Below, piece after piece: positions 34,917 through 43,005 of a DNA stretch of 64,000 nt (the stretch's first letter is position 1; every line of letters begins with the position of its first letter). The stretch is from contig CM069608.1 in the NCBI GenBank assembly GCA_035771175.1, positions 7,043,419 to 7,107,418 of the forward strand, in the 5' to 3' direction. This stretch comes from Paratinospora sagittata. Its lineage: Eukaryota; Streptophyta; Magnoliopsida; Ranunculales; Menispermaceae. The position numbers and the translations under genes were made by a program. Below the pieces are notes generated by a model that was not told the origin of the DNA, did not search any database, and saw only the letters and a list, made by a program, of their open reading frames with translations.

Positions 34917-37679
34917 TATTCTATGTGCTAACTTGTAATTTATTAGTATTTAAAATATACTTTGCAATGTTAAGGGCATGTGAGGTACTATTTTCTAAAA
35001 TGACTTCTCAACTTTCATTATTCAATGATAGGTAGTTTTGCAGTTGAAGCTTCGAAATCCATTTGTTTGGGAAATGTGAAGGTTATATTTATATATATAG
35101 ATAGATAGCATCTTTACTTCCATTAAGTGCATAGTTTGAATGTTTGATAGCTGGAAAGTGATATGAAACTTGGTGAACCAAGAAGGGGCATCCCTTAATA
35201 GATATTTGGACAATTTGGTGTTCCACTGTTCTTCATTTCTATTAGCCATAATGTCTATTTTTTCTTAATTTCCACTGTTCTTCATTCCTCTCATTTATTT
35301 TTTTATTGTTTTTAGTTTTTTGCAACATAGGCATTGATTTACTCATGTATTATTGTTTTTAGAGTAATTTTTTTTATTCTCTATATATTTCTTTCTTGCA
35401 TATTTTTTATATTAATAATTTTGTAATTTAATTTGATCTTGCAATATGGTACGTACTCTTCCTAGAAGAGCTTCTCTTGGATATTTGAAATAAAAAATGG
35501 TCAGCTGCTGTGGTCCTGTGGATGTAGAATTTTCTTTTCAGTATTCTTTGAAAATATGTGTCATTTTTTTTCATTATCTGATGGGTTGAAGCTCTTTTCT
35601 GTTGCCTTCTTGTTTTCAGGGTGTTGGCCGATGGTCATATTCCGTGGGCATGTGAGGCATTCTCAAGACTTCATGGGCGAGACCTTGTTCAATCCCCTGC
35701 ACTAATTTGGTTAGAATTTTTATTTGCATATTTGATTATATTGGAGCTGCATCAGTAATTTGAACTTTCTATATGTGTTGCACACGATCACTGAATGGGT
35801 GTGTATATATCTAGAAATACAATTTATTCTGGAGGATAAAATGGGATTTCAGTTTAATGAGTTGCAATTTATTAATGGAAGGTGTGATAAGAGGCATGAG
35901 CGATACGCCATTCTCAAATGTGTAATGGCCTGAGAGAAGAGGAATACAAAACAAAAGAATGGAAGAAGCTGAAGCTTAGTGTGAGAGAATTTAATAAAGA
36001 ATATCGATGCTATCTTTAAAAAATGCCATTTTATTTGCTTGGTAATTAAAAAATAATAATTCTTTTATTGCTTAAATGTGAAGATATTATATTCTATTAA
36101 CAGTCGCCGAAAATTTTCTTGAAGTTGAAAGTTGAGTTTTGTTCAGGAATCAGGAACCCTTTTTTTTGTTTTCGGGAATTTGAAAATTAAGACTTTCTAT
36201 TGGATTCATAGGAGCTTTATGATGTCATTTACAATTTTTGATTACATTTCTTTAGTATATGGACTCCTATTTAAATGAAAATTTTCTAGTAATAGGACCT
36301 TGATGTCTTTCTTTTGATGTTTGCTTTTTCTTTCTTTTACTTATCTTTTTTCCTAGATAGATACCGGAAGAGGGATTTTCTATGGGGTACCTTAACATCA
36401 CAGTTACTAGTTTCTAAGTTACCCAGACTCTTTATTTTAGCCCGACGTACCCGTGTCCGACACTTCATCATACGACATGGTTATGATATATGTGTCCGAC
36501 ATTTAAGATTTTAGAATATTACGATGTAGATTCTCCAATGGAAAGAAAAGAAAGCATGAAAGAAGATAATGACTAATAGGTGTAATTCACTTAAATGGAA
36601 GAACAAAACGGACAATAATTGAGTGAAAAGAAGAAAAAAAGGAAAGAATAACGTATGATATAGTCAAGTCCCCGTATCCTAGAATTTGAAAATGAAAGAG
36701 TTGGACCTCTAGATATATACTCATATCCGACACCCATACCCGAGTTCAAGTAACACAGACTAGTTTAAAGTCGGTTCCCTTCTGTTTGTTTGAGCCAGTG
36801 TCATTGGTGGCCAATACTCTCAATTATAATAGTGATAAGAATAATTTGGTAACATTTACAAAGTTGATGACCTCATGCACCAACTAGAGCAGCAACCTCT
36901 TGTCCCAGGAACTATGCATCTATGAGATCTTCTCTTCCATGTGTATCTATGGTCAACTATGTGGAAGAATGACATTAATAAGTGCTAAAGGAGGATAAAG
37001 GAATCTACATAAGAGAACATACTTGAAGGAGAAATGGGTCATTTCCTGTGTGGGAGAAATGTTTGTTTTTTCAGAGTTATATTATATTATAGGACAGTTC
37101 TCTATGGTTCTTTATTAAACATGGTGTGATTTTATAGCAAGTGCCATAAGAATATGAAAATTTTCTTCCCGTATGAGATTTTTGCTTATCATAAGAATAT
37201 TAATTTTTTTTTCCCCAAGATTTTTGCTTCTGTCATGAATTTCTTGCTTGTTTCTCTTTATTATGATTGTCCTTGAGGACTGTTTCCCTTGATGAAAAGT
37301 TTTCTGAAACCTAAAATGTTTCTTTATAATGAAATTGCCAAACTGGCTTGTATGATAGTCTGTAGCAAAACTTTTCCAATTCATTTTGTTGCCCTGTCAA
37401 GTTCTTCTGACTTCTGCTATTTTGCATCCTGTGGTTCTCCCTAATGTTATCAATTTCTCCAGTTTCCCAAAATTTCCATTAACATTTGGCTTTTGCACTT
37501 TGCTTATTTCAACTTAGATGCAGAATACTAACTGTTATCTTTATGAACCTTGCAGGTGTTGGAGATTACTCATGATAAAATTGTGGAATCACAGTCTTCT
37601 AGATGCACATACAATGGATAACTGTAACAAAATTCTGGAAAGATACCAAATTGAGATCTCAAATCCTAAGCAAAGCTAA
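10719..37679 (+). CDS. EMF2: EMF2-type Polycomb protein (PRC2 Su(z)12-like subunit, VEFS box)
   Basis: Twenty exons splice in frame (683 residues): 10719-10925, 11077-11132, 11782-11896, 12600-12759, 12851-12919, 16735-16874, 19419-19481, 19988-20097, 23699-23763, 26060-26112, 26211-26264, 26355-26414, 27482-27528, 27644-27780, 28660-28948, 29264-29312, 31156-31239, 33465-33544, 35620-35709, 37556-37679. All introns are GT-AG. The product has the plant EMF2 order: conserved N-terminal block, C2H2 finger at 335-356 (C335, C338, H351, H356), a variable linker, and the C-terminal VEFS box from about 540. Family members are the Su(z)12 subunit of nuclear PRC2, which deposits H3K27me3; EMF2 represses flowering and seed genes. 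At 683 residues it is close to Arabidopsis EMF2 (about 630). No stop or frameshift is seen downstream of the start. The N-terminus is atypical, and the acceptor of exon 15 was chosen by phase. Confidence 0.92.
11914..12280 (+). repeat. Tandem duplication of about 180 bp in intron 3
   Basis: Copy 1 (about 11914-12093) and copy 2 (about 12094-12275) share, in order, TGTCAGTTT, TAATTTTTTG, ATTTTAATTGAAGGA, CTGACTTTATAA, TAGAAAATGTAA and AAAGGATAACATGCCCC. They are diverged by roughly one base in six, so the duplication is old. Copy 1 starts about 17 bp after the exon 3 donor. Confidence 0.85.
14505..14700 (-). mobile_element. Remnant of a small LTR element (TRIM-like), PBS retained
   Basis: On the minus strand TGGTATCAAAGC (14619-14630) is one base off the plant initiator-tRNA-Met primer-binding site TGGTATCAGAGC, and it is followed by GAGGTCTTGTGTTTGAACC. 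The intact TRIM at 20,637-20,938 has the same arrangement. I do not find a matching pair of LTRs, so this is a partial copy in intron 5. Confidence 0.35.
15395..16028 (+). mobile_element. 5'-truncated L1-type LINE (zf-RVT end) with 12-bp target duplication
   Basis: The fragment translates, across stops and shifts, to the C-terminal zinc-binding region after plant LINE reverse transcriptase. It has the phrases WTIAHDRLNCADILQKR, C-x2-C, ETSQHIFGDCEFS, and later an aromatic IVWSIWKERNS-like string. It ends in a T-rich 3' UTR and poly(A) at 16021-16028. TGATGTATTTTT occurs immediately before (15383-15394) and after (16029-16040), a clear target-site duplication. It lies sense in intron 5 of the EMF2-like gene. 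Confidence 0.85.
16735..20097 (+). CDS. EMF2: EMF2-like exons 6-8
   Basis: Exon 6 (16735-16874) encodes GGYCLWGKIPMESFYLSWDK and HTAEMLSTIDMQSCFLE. Exon 7 (19419-19481) encodes PSCLDEGNCISFKIP. Exon 8 (19988-20097) encodes QVQINICAQEVGAKEKSPYN and then SLSHIIR. These correspond to the central conserved region shared by EMF2 and its relatives. Reading phases join without a shift (T|CA, phase 0, phase 0, AG|G). Intron 5 (3.8 kb), intron 6 (2.5 kb) and intron 8 (3.6 kb) hold transposon remnants. Confidence 0.88.
17960..18245 (+). mobile_element. Degenerate LINE reverse-transcriptase tail (LRWFGH type)
   Basis: The translation, across several stops, shows ISENQLRWFGHIE and further on DRAK.RK.IHVADST.LGKGLVE. 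This is the characteristic end of a second plant LINE family, different from the zf-RVT copy. It lies sense in intron 6 and is heavily decayed. Confidence 0.6.
19562..19923. mobile_element. MITE-like element, 12-bp perfect TIRs
   Basis: TAGTGTTTGGTA at 19562-19573 is perfectly complementary to TACCAAACACTA at 19912-19923. The interior is AT-rich and non-coding. No clear target duplication is seen, so the superfamily is open. Its right end lies 64 bp before exon 8 of the EMF2-like gene. Confidence 0.5.
20637..20938 (-). mobile_element. Complete TRIM (terminal-repeat retrotransposon in miniature)
   Basis: On the minus strand, two 76-bp direct repeats (20863-20938 and 20637-20712), both starting TGTTGATGGTAGCTTGATAT, flank a 150-bp interior. 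Directly after the 5' repeat is TGGTATCAGAGC (20851-20862), the exact primer-binding site for plant initiator tRNA-Met. Directly before the 3' repeat is a polypurine tract GAGGGGGAG (20713-20721). GTAAT flanks the element on both sides (20632-20636 and 20939-20943). It has no coding capacity. It lies antisense in intron 8 of the EMF2-like gene. Confidence 0.88.
21270..21830 (+). mobile_element. Degenerate LINE fragment
   Basis: One frame reads HFIRRLTNREHREFRSLFSK followed by a stretch with W-SKDTQDLF spacing, and another reads RDLWKAELPNRVWVL. These resemble the region between reverse transcriptase and the zinc-binding end of plant LINEs. There are many stops and the borders are approximate. 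It lies sense in intron 8. Confidence 0.4.
23140..23225 (+). mobile_element. Short LINE tail remnant (LRWFGH family)
   Basis: The translation W-KQIHVANP and -LGVG matches the same terminal phrase seen at 17,960-18,245 (R-IHVADST.LGKGLVE). Only about 80 bp is recognisable. Confidence 0.4.
23699..26414 (+). CDS. EMF2: EMF2-like exons 9-12 (C2H2 zinc finger)
   Basis: Exon 9 (23699-23763) encodes LRTGNVIFNYKYYNNTLQKT. Exon 10 (26060-26112) encodes VTEDFSCPFCLVQCACFK, exon 11 (26211-26264) GLRHHLCASHDLFNFEFW and exon 12 (26355-26414) VTEEYQAVNVSVKTDIWRCE. The finger is C-x2-C-x12-H-x4-H and is split by intron 10, with all four ligands present. It is the single C2H2 finger that defines the Su(z)12 family along with the VEFS box. 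A tyrosine common before the first histidine is a histidine here (RHH), which leaves the ligand spacing intact. Confidence 0.9.
24590..24655 (+). mobile_element. Very short LRWFG LINE remnant
   Basis: One frame reads IRDNMGDSRLRWFGV, the same motif as the fragment at 17,960. It is too short to be sure. Confidence 0.3.
27482..28948 (+). CDS. EMF2: EMF2-like exons 13-15 (variable linker)
   Basis: Exon 13 (27482-27528) encodes IVADGVDPRLQTFIY. Exon 14 (27644-27780) gives CSKPRKRRKSKNLFQSAKNV and HPHVLKSDSPE. Exon 15 ends PPSMLQFAKTRKLSVERSDP. The basic KPRKRRKSK run could be a nuclear localisation signal. The exon 15 acceptor at 28658-28659 (GGATCAG) was chosen because it is the only acceptor near the coding frame with the phase exon 14 requires. 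Its pyrimidine tract is weak, so an unseen small exon, or use of other sites at 28628 or 28633 with another exon 14 donor, remains possible. This linker is poorly conserved in the family. Confidence 0.75.
29264..37679 (+). CDS. EMF2: EMF2-like exons 16-20 (VEFS box)
   Basis: Exon 16 (29264-29312) encodes LLLQKRQFFHSHRAQ. Exon 17 (31156-31239) gives MEQVLSDRDSEDEVDDDIAD, the acidic motif. Exon 18 (33465-33544) gives MLDDFVDVTKDEKQIMHLWN and FVRKQR. Exon 19 (35620-35709) gives VLADGHIPWACEAFSRLHGR. Exon 20 (37556-37679) gives CWRLLMIKLWNHSLLDAHTM and ends at TAA 37677-37679. The VEFS box of this family contacts the E(z)-type catalytic subunit and is needed for methyltransferase activity. All its hallmark aromatic and acidic positions look intact. 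Intron 18 carries a hAT-like MITE, intron 19 another MITE, and intron 16 a LINE fragment. Confidence 0.93.
30310..30760 (+). mobile_element. Degenerate LINE zf-RVT end
   Basis: Frames read DEETMDHIYFRCNFTNSV, then KEIGVIACLASAWSMWGKRN, typical of the post-RT zinc-binding region of plant LINEs. An A/G-rich tail lies near 30720-30745. It lies sense in intron 16. Confidence 0.65.
31240..33464 (+). other. EMF2-like intron 17, no gene; local AT-rich duplication
   Basis: This intron shows no recognisable gene. At 32492-32578 two copies of a 38-bp motif (TTATTTATTTTTAT.AGGAGA.TTTATTT.AATAGGG) lie 49 bp apart. It may be part of an old LTR, but I see no element ends. Confidence 0.5.
33869..34468. mobile_element. 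hAT-like MITE with 8-bp target duplication
   Basis: The left end TAGGGGTGTAAC and right end GCTTACATCCCTA form short inverted repeats (TAGGG.TGTAA). GTTGCTTT is directly repeated at 33861-33868 and 34469-34476, the 8-bp duplication expected of hAT elements. The element carries subterminal arrays of GGGTTGGGTT on one strand and AACCCAACCC on the other at both ends, with an AT-rich centre and no coding frame. It lies in intron 18 of the EMF2-like gene. Confidence 0.85.
34837..34914. repeat. Compound (CT)n(AT)n microsatellite
   Basis: About 12 CT units run directly into about 27 AT units, within intron 18. The short open frame across it is an artefact of the repeat. Confidence 0.95.
36414..36758. 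mobile_element. MITE with 8-bp target duplication in intron 19
   Basis: ACTAGTTT flanks the element (36406-36413 and 36759-36766). The ends CTAAGTTACCCAGACTC and (as complement) CTGTGTTACTTGAACTC are imperfect inverted repeats. Inside are repeated GTGTCCGACAC / CCGACACCC strings, a composition I associate with a widespread dicot repeat. It is non-coding. Confidence 0.6.
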
Positions 37680-39180
37680 AAAGAAGCTCGTTTACCACAC
37701 GCTTGATAGAAATGTGGAAACGAGTAGTCTAATTCACTAATCCCATGTGGATGCAGCTTGTAATTTTTTGCAATTCTCCTTTCACGATTCGATTTTTTCA
37801 TGTTTTCGAGATAGAAATGGGATATACTTATTCTTTTAGATGGGCATAAAGGTGGTAAATTAAGTAATGGGAAGTCTCTACTCTTTACTGTAACATTTGA
37901 GTCTTCCCTCATAGGTGCTCTATTCAAATGATATATATATATCAATTGATAGTTCCAATTGATTCATGCAGTGTGATTCTAAAGACATTTCTTGTGCTAT
38001 AAATAATATACCTTTTTCTTATTTCTTGTCCGTGTCTTATTCTTATTTTGCTTACTCTTCCAGGGCAGAGGAGTGAAAATTTTCACAATTTTATTATGAA
38101 ATTTTGAGTTAAGCTCAGTACTAGTCGATTTTTGGTAGTGTTTGGTAACCTACTGAATCTTTAGAAGAAAGAAAGGTATCTAAGTGAAGCTTTCAGAATT
38201 TTATTAGTATACTCATCTGATGAACAAACAAGGTAACATATTTCCTTCTCATTGCAGAGATTTGACCATTACTACTAATAGAGCTCCATTTTAGAGCTTG
38301 CTTATTTGACTGCTCTGTTTCCTTTGAGAACATTTACCTCATTATAATTCTTCTCTCTTTGTTGCACATATCTTTTGTTATTCTGTTTGAGTTGAGCTTA
38401 TCAATTGCATTGTTTTGTCAGCTTCGAATTTTTACATGTAATTGATCCCTTGTTCTTTTATTTTCTCGCTTTGTTCAATTTCAATTATTGATTGATTGTT
38501 GGGGTGGGAGGGGGAGGTAATGAGTGTTCAGTCCTTCAAAACAATATCTCATGATAATTATAACTGCAGTTTGCCTCTAGAATGGTTTTTCATAGCCTAA
38601 GATTTTAGCAATAGGAGAGTCTCCTGCATTATACACAAATTGTCAGCTTTAGGAAGTTCAACAATCTTCATTTGGACAGGGAACTATTGAAAGGGAGGAA
38701 TGGCCCCAATGAGAAGAAAAAATTTCAATAGAATACATTGGAAAAATAGTAAGAGTAACCCAAGAAAATAAGTTATTAGGGAATAACTTTAATTCAAGAG
38801 AAAATAAGATTTTTTTTATTTTTGAGGTTAAAATAAAAAAAAATGGTGAATTAAATGAGTTGATTCATACATTTGATTTAACAAAAATTTATATTATCTT
38901 TTTCTTTTATCGAGGTTGGAGATTGATTGTGCTTCTTCCTCTTTTATCGAGGCTGAAGATTGATTGTGCTTAAAAATGTGTGAAACTCAATTCGATTGGT
39001 TGGGGTTTTAGGATTAGTCTGTTGAACTTTTGCATTGGGACTTGAGACTAGTTATTTTTAAAGATATGCTAAAATAAATCTGTAGGAAATGGAAATTAAA
39101 GTGATTATTATAAATAAAAGTAATTATCTTTTCCCTACTTAGCTAACAAGATCCAGTTTTACTTTCTTTCAAGAAGTACT
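37680..39180. other. Intergenic DNA after the EMF2-like gene
   Basis: No gene is recognised. The 3' UTR of the EMF2-like gene presumably lies in the first few hundred bases. The minus-strand frame at 37676-37945 overlaps its stop region and shows no domain. Around 38920-38970 a short direct repeat of TTTTATCGAGG.TG.AGATTGATTGTGCTT occurs twice. Confidence 0.5.
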
Positions 39181-39197
39181 TATAAAGTGATTGTTAG

Positions 39198-39412
39198 TCT
39201 TTGGTTCGATGGTAAGATAGCAAACGGTAAGGTTACAATGAAATGGAGGTTAGGGGTTCGATTTGTGGTTGAAGCAAATTAAAAAAACACTAAGGCGTGG
39301 GTTCGCGTTATTAGATGGTTAAATTTCTCGCATTACTATCTGGGGCTCACTCAAATTGGTGTGGAGAAGTGATACATTGTTTTTACTAAAAGAAAATAAA
39401 ATAAATAATAAT
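39198..39412 (+). mobile_element. tRNA-derived SINE with target duplication
   Basis: The element starts with a box-A-like TTGGTTCGATGGTAAG and, 50 bases on, carries box B-like GGGGTTCGATTTG (internal RNA polymerase III promoter elements). It ends in an A-rich AAAATAAAATAAATAATAAT tail. AAAGTGATTGTT is repeated on both sides (39184-39195 and 39413-39424). The length of about 215 bp fits plant SINEs. It lies about 680 bp upstream of the TATA box of the CCCH gene. Confidence 0.7.
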
Positions 39413-39564
39413 AAAGTGATTGTTGGAAGGAAAATAGGATATATGATTATATGAAGCTGATTGAGGTTGACAGTCCTATCATACTAACTGACTGCTGGGA
39501 CCATGAAAACATAACCTTGTCTGCTTATTCGAAAATCTTCCTATAAAGTTCATGAGTTTTATCA

Positions 39565-39572
39565 CACGTGGC
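39565..39572 (+). promoter_or_regulatory. G-box / ABRE-like CACGTGGC
   Basis: CACGTGGC is the core of abscisic-acid-responsive and G-box elements. It lies about 310 bp upstream of the TATA box of the CCCH zinc-finger gene. Related TZF genes are known to respond to ABA, light and stress; a role here is inferred. Confidence 0.5.
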
Positions 39573-39710
39573 AACGAACGAGGCTGCAGTTGGAGAGTTG
39601 TTGCACATACGCCCAAAGCACCGTGCCCTCTTGTCATCTCTCTCTCTCTCTCTCTCTCTGCGCCAAAGCCGACAATTCGAAAGCCTTTTGGCTCGGCTCA
39701 ACGGCTTCAC

Positions 39711-39779
39711 CACGCGTAAGTAACGTACACCCGAGTATTGTCTCCGTATAAGGACTCCTGCTTCTCGCTTGCCACGCGT
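39711..39779 (+). promoter_or_regulatory. Two CACGCGT (CGCG-box) motifs
   Basis: CACGCGT occurs twice (about 39711-39718 and 39773-39779) within 70 bp in the proximal promoter of the CCCH gene. This is the type of site bound by calmodulin-binding CAMTA factors. A CT repeat of about 20 bp lies just upstream (39639-39659). Confidence 0.45.
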
Positions 39780-39881
39780 CCTCCAAAAGAATTTTCTTTC
39801 CTCTGTTTCCAAATCCTCCGTCATACTTAACTTCCATCAACAGAAGGCCTTCGCCGTTAAGTTTAGCTCAAAGTGGCTAGC

Positions 39882-39887
39882 TATAAA
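39882..39887 (+). promoter_or_regulatory. TATA box of the CCCH gene
   Basis: TATAAA in a GC-richer promoter stretch predicts a start site near 39910-39920 and a leader of about 590 bases. The leader probably contains an intron (donor AAG|GTAAGAA at 40089, acceptor CTTCTTTAG ending 40245) and a three-codon upstream ORF at 40478-40489. Confidence 0.6.
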
Positions 39888-40503
39888 TTGAGTGAACCAA
39901 ACACACTCTTTCCCATGCCCAACAAGTGAATCACTTCACTGTTTCTTTTCTTTGTCTCTTCTTCTTCTTCTTCTGGTTTCAGTTCTGTATCTTTTTTTTT
40001 TTAGATGTAAGTATATTGAAAAAAAAGATAGGGGGAGAGAAAAATAAAATAGAAGAAGAAAAATCTTCTTTTTTTTAGTTTTTGCAAGGTAAGAAAAATC
40101 TTCTTGCTTCTTCCATGTGCATGATGGAAATGCAAATCATAGCATTTATATTCTTATAAGAATGCACGCAAGAGTCAAGTTCTATCCTTGACATTCATTT
40201 TCTTTTCCTCTTTTTCTTTTTCTTTTTTTTTTTCTTCTTCTTTAGATCTTTGTTGTGAATTTTCTCTGGGTCTCTCTTTTTTCTTTATTTCTTAGAAATT
40301 TAGTCATATTTTTCTACAAACCATAGAAAAAGATTGACAGAAATTTTTTGAGTTCATTCAATTAATTATAATCATCAAGTAAGTTCTACTACTTAATTAA
40401 AATTTACATATTCATTTCCACAAAAATACCCATTAATTTTCCTCAAAAAAAAAAAAAAAAACATACAACCCATTTACATGCATAAATAAATCTCTTCACC
40501 AAA

Positions 40504-41205
40504 ATGCTGAATCCAAATTTTGAACCCAATTTCTCAAACCAAACATCATCTGGAATTCTGAACGTGACCCAGATATTCGATTCAGACGAGTTCTACATGT
40601 ACATATTCAAAGTCAAGAAGTGTCCCAAAATGAAGAGCCATGACTGGACAGCATGCCCATTTCTCCACAAAGGCGAGAAGGCTCGCCGGAGAGACCCGCG
40701 TAAGTTCCATTACTCCGCCGAAATCTGTCCTCAATATCGTTTGGGTCAGTGCAAAAGAGGCGATTTGTGCGACTGCGCGCACGGAATCTTCGAGTACTGG
40801 TTGCATCCGGCGAAGTTCCGGACAAGAATGTGCAACGCCGGCATGTTTTGTCAGCGAAAAGTGTGTTTTTTTGCTCACTCAGAGGAGCAGCTCCGGCAAG
40901 GGATGAAGCACAAGTGCCAGTGCACTTGTCGCCTCCGGTTGGATCATCATCATCATAATCATCATACTAGTAGTACTAGTACTGGTGCAAGTACTACCAC
41001 TAGTACTGCTGGAGGGTCTGCCGGTGCTGGCGTGATGGTGCCGGAGATGGAGATGGAGACGGCGGTGGCCGGAGGTGAGAGTGAGGAAGTGAGGATGGTC
41101 ATGAGTTGGGAGTTGTTGGAGGAGTTGAAGAGGTTGAGTTTGGAAGATGATGATGATCAGTACTTGTTACCTGATATTGATTGGGTTTCTGAGTTGGTGA
41201 ACTGA
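40504..41205 (+). CDS. Tandem CCCH zinc-finger protein (plant RR-TZF family)
   Basis: 233 residues, one uninterrupted coding exon. The arginine-rich-type region has C-x5-H-x4-C-x3-H (C40, H46, C51, H55), followed by two CCCH fingers: C-x7-C-x5-C-x3-H (C75, C83, C89, H93) and C-x5-C-x4-C-x3-H (C110, C116, C121, H125), separated by the family's exact 16-residue spacer (GIFEYWLHPAKFRTRM). This is the plant RR-TZF signature. Such proteins bind AU-rich RNA, promote mRNA decay, shuttle between nucleus and cytoplasmic granules, and regulate hormone, stress and seed germination responses. After the fingers come a histidine run (138-144), a Ser/Thr stretch, a leucine-rich NES-like LLEELKRLSLED and a conserved-looking acidic end LPDIDWVSELVN. 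At 233 residues it is of the short class, nearer to the PEI1-type (about 245) than the 350-400-residue members; the exact orthologue is uncertain. Confidence 0.93.
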   Translation: MLNPNFEPNFSNQTSSGILNVTQIFDSDEFYMYIFKVKKCPKMKSHDWTACPFLHKGEKARRRDPRKFHYSAEICPQYRLGQCKRGDLCDCAHGIFEYWLHPAKFRTRMCNAGMFCQRKVCFFAHSEEQLRQGMKHKCQCTCRLRLDHHHHNHHTSSTSTGASTTTSTAGGSAGAGVMVPEMEMETAVAGGESEEVRMVMSWELLEELKRLSLEDDDDQYLLPDIDWVSELVN

Positions 41206-42958
41206 GATGAGAGAGATGGAAATTTTCAGGGTTTTTTTCTTTTTTTTTTTCTGTATTTACTTCTTGTTTATTAATGAAGAAAATGAAGAAGGATCAAGTC
41301 AAGAAAGTTGATATTTTAATGGGAGAAGAAGAGTTGCAATTTGCTATAGGTTTCATCTATAGGATGATGATGATCTTGGAGCACTAGGTAGGTGAAGCAC
41401 CAAGAAAAATCCCAAGTGAAGAGTTTCTGTAAAATCGGCATGCATATTAGATCTATCTTTAAAAAAAGTTGAGATAGGTTTGCTCTTTTAATAAATTGAC
41501 TGATTAATCCTTTTCTATTTTTGAATTGCACGAATTTTTTTATAAACTCCATTTGTGCTGAGCATATTTGAATTGAATGCAGGAAGTTGGTTCATGTTAC
41601 CACTCACATGTGGTTAGGAAAATACTATTTTTAATTTTTTTAACATGAGGTATTTGGACTAGCTTACGGAACTAATTAATCACCAAGGGAAACTTTCAAT
41701 GAAGGGAGAGAGTGAAGTCCCTCTAATGGGTGTGTAGGTGCCTTCACATGTAGTACACGGCGCAAAGAATTTTTTTCAGGACGAAGACCGCATCTATCCC
41801 ACCTAATAATAAGACTCAAACTCACGTCTTTATGGATCATGAGTACGGCCCTTGTCACTTCCCAGTCTTATTTGATGGTAGGAAAAAACTTAGTTGAGTA
41901 AAGAGTACAGTGAATTTTATGGTGACATGCAATCAAATAGTTGATATAAGTATATATACAAGCCCCCTGCTCACTTGGAAAGAATAAATTTAAATAAAAA
42001 TAATATCTTAAGTTGTTAATTAACCCTTTGAACTTGCTGAATCACTAGTTTCTAATCCTTTTCCCTTTGCATTTCTAATGAAGGAAAATGTAGAGGCAAT
42101 AATGAGTAGACTTGGGACGCCCTTTTATATATCCTAACTTCCACATGACATACACACACATGTATATATATATTTGAAAACTCTAAAGAATTTTAGGCTG
42201 CTTTTGGCATTGTTTTCAAATTATGTTTTCTGTATTTAAAAGCAAAAAGTGAAAAAAGTTGTAAAAATCTTGTTTGGTTTATTGTGATACAAAAAATATG
42301 TTTAGAAAAAAGTAAAGAAAAATGATTGTTTTTAGAAAACATATAGAAGTTGTTTTTTGAGTTTTTCATTGGTTGATTTTGTATGTGATGGGAATCATAT
42401 AAGCTTGTTTTATTTGATTTGTGTGAGATTTTAGAACAAACTAACAAGTTTTCCTTGTTTTTAAATTTTAAAAACATTTTTTTTTTAATATGATACCAAA
42501 CATGTTTTCAAAAATTATAAATCAATTAAAAATGAGATCATATTTTGTTTTTTTGAAAACGATTTTTAAGTTCAGGAGTAAGATTTTAAAACATTTTCAG
42601 TAAAGAAGTTGATGAAATTCAAACACTGCTGTTAATTTTTTTTTTATTGAAAATAAAAATCAAGATGTCTGAATTAACTCACTTGCAGGTAGCCCAGATT
42701 TAGTACTTGGGCATTTAAATAATTGAAAATGCATATACTCAAAGACTCTCAGAAGTATCAAAGGAATTGAACAGAAATCCATCCCACCTACCCATGAGAG
42801 GCATTTTATTTTCAAATCAGTTTTGCCACTGATATTCTCTGTTCATGAATGTTCTCAACATAGAATTGAAAACAGAGCAAGGAGTACTTATAAAACAAGT
42901 TCATCTTGCTCTACAAGTCATGAATTATTGAAATGAAAATTTTTAACTGTAATTCCAC
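41206..42958. other. Intergenic DNA between the CCCH and PHD/GNAT genes
   Basis: This stretch contains the 3' UTR of the CCCH gene and AT-rich DNA. A block at 41665-41870 has mixed composition and phrases such as GACTCAAACTCACGTC seen in plant SINE or TRIM-like repeats, but no ends could be fixed. An A/T-rich block at 42190-42640 with complementary TTTTCAAA / TTTGAAAAC strings may be an old MITE. No gene is seen. Confidence 0.45.
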
Positions 42959-43005
42959 TTGAGATTTATTCATCAGAACACCCAAATGAGTAATTCTGAA
43001 GCCTT

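Noticed and set aside
34763..35035. 90-codon frame with SLSLSLYIYIYI
   Set aside because: It is a translation of the (CT)n(AT)n microsatellite within an intron.
40582..40958. Several long frames on both strands over the CCCH gene
   Set aside because: They are shadows of the GC-richer coding exon; only the 40504-41205 frame has the zinc ligands with family spacing.
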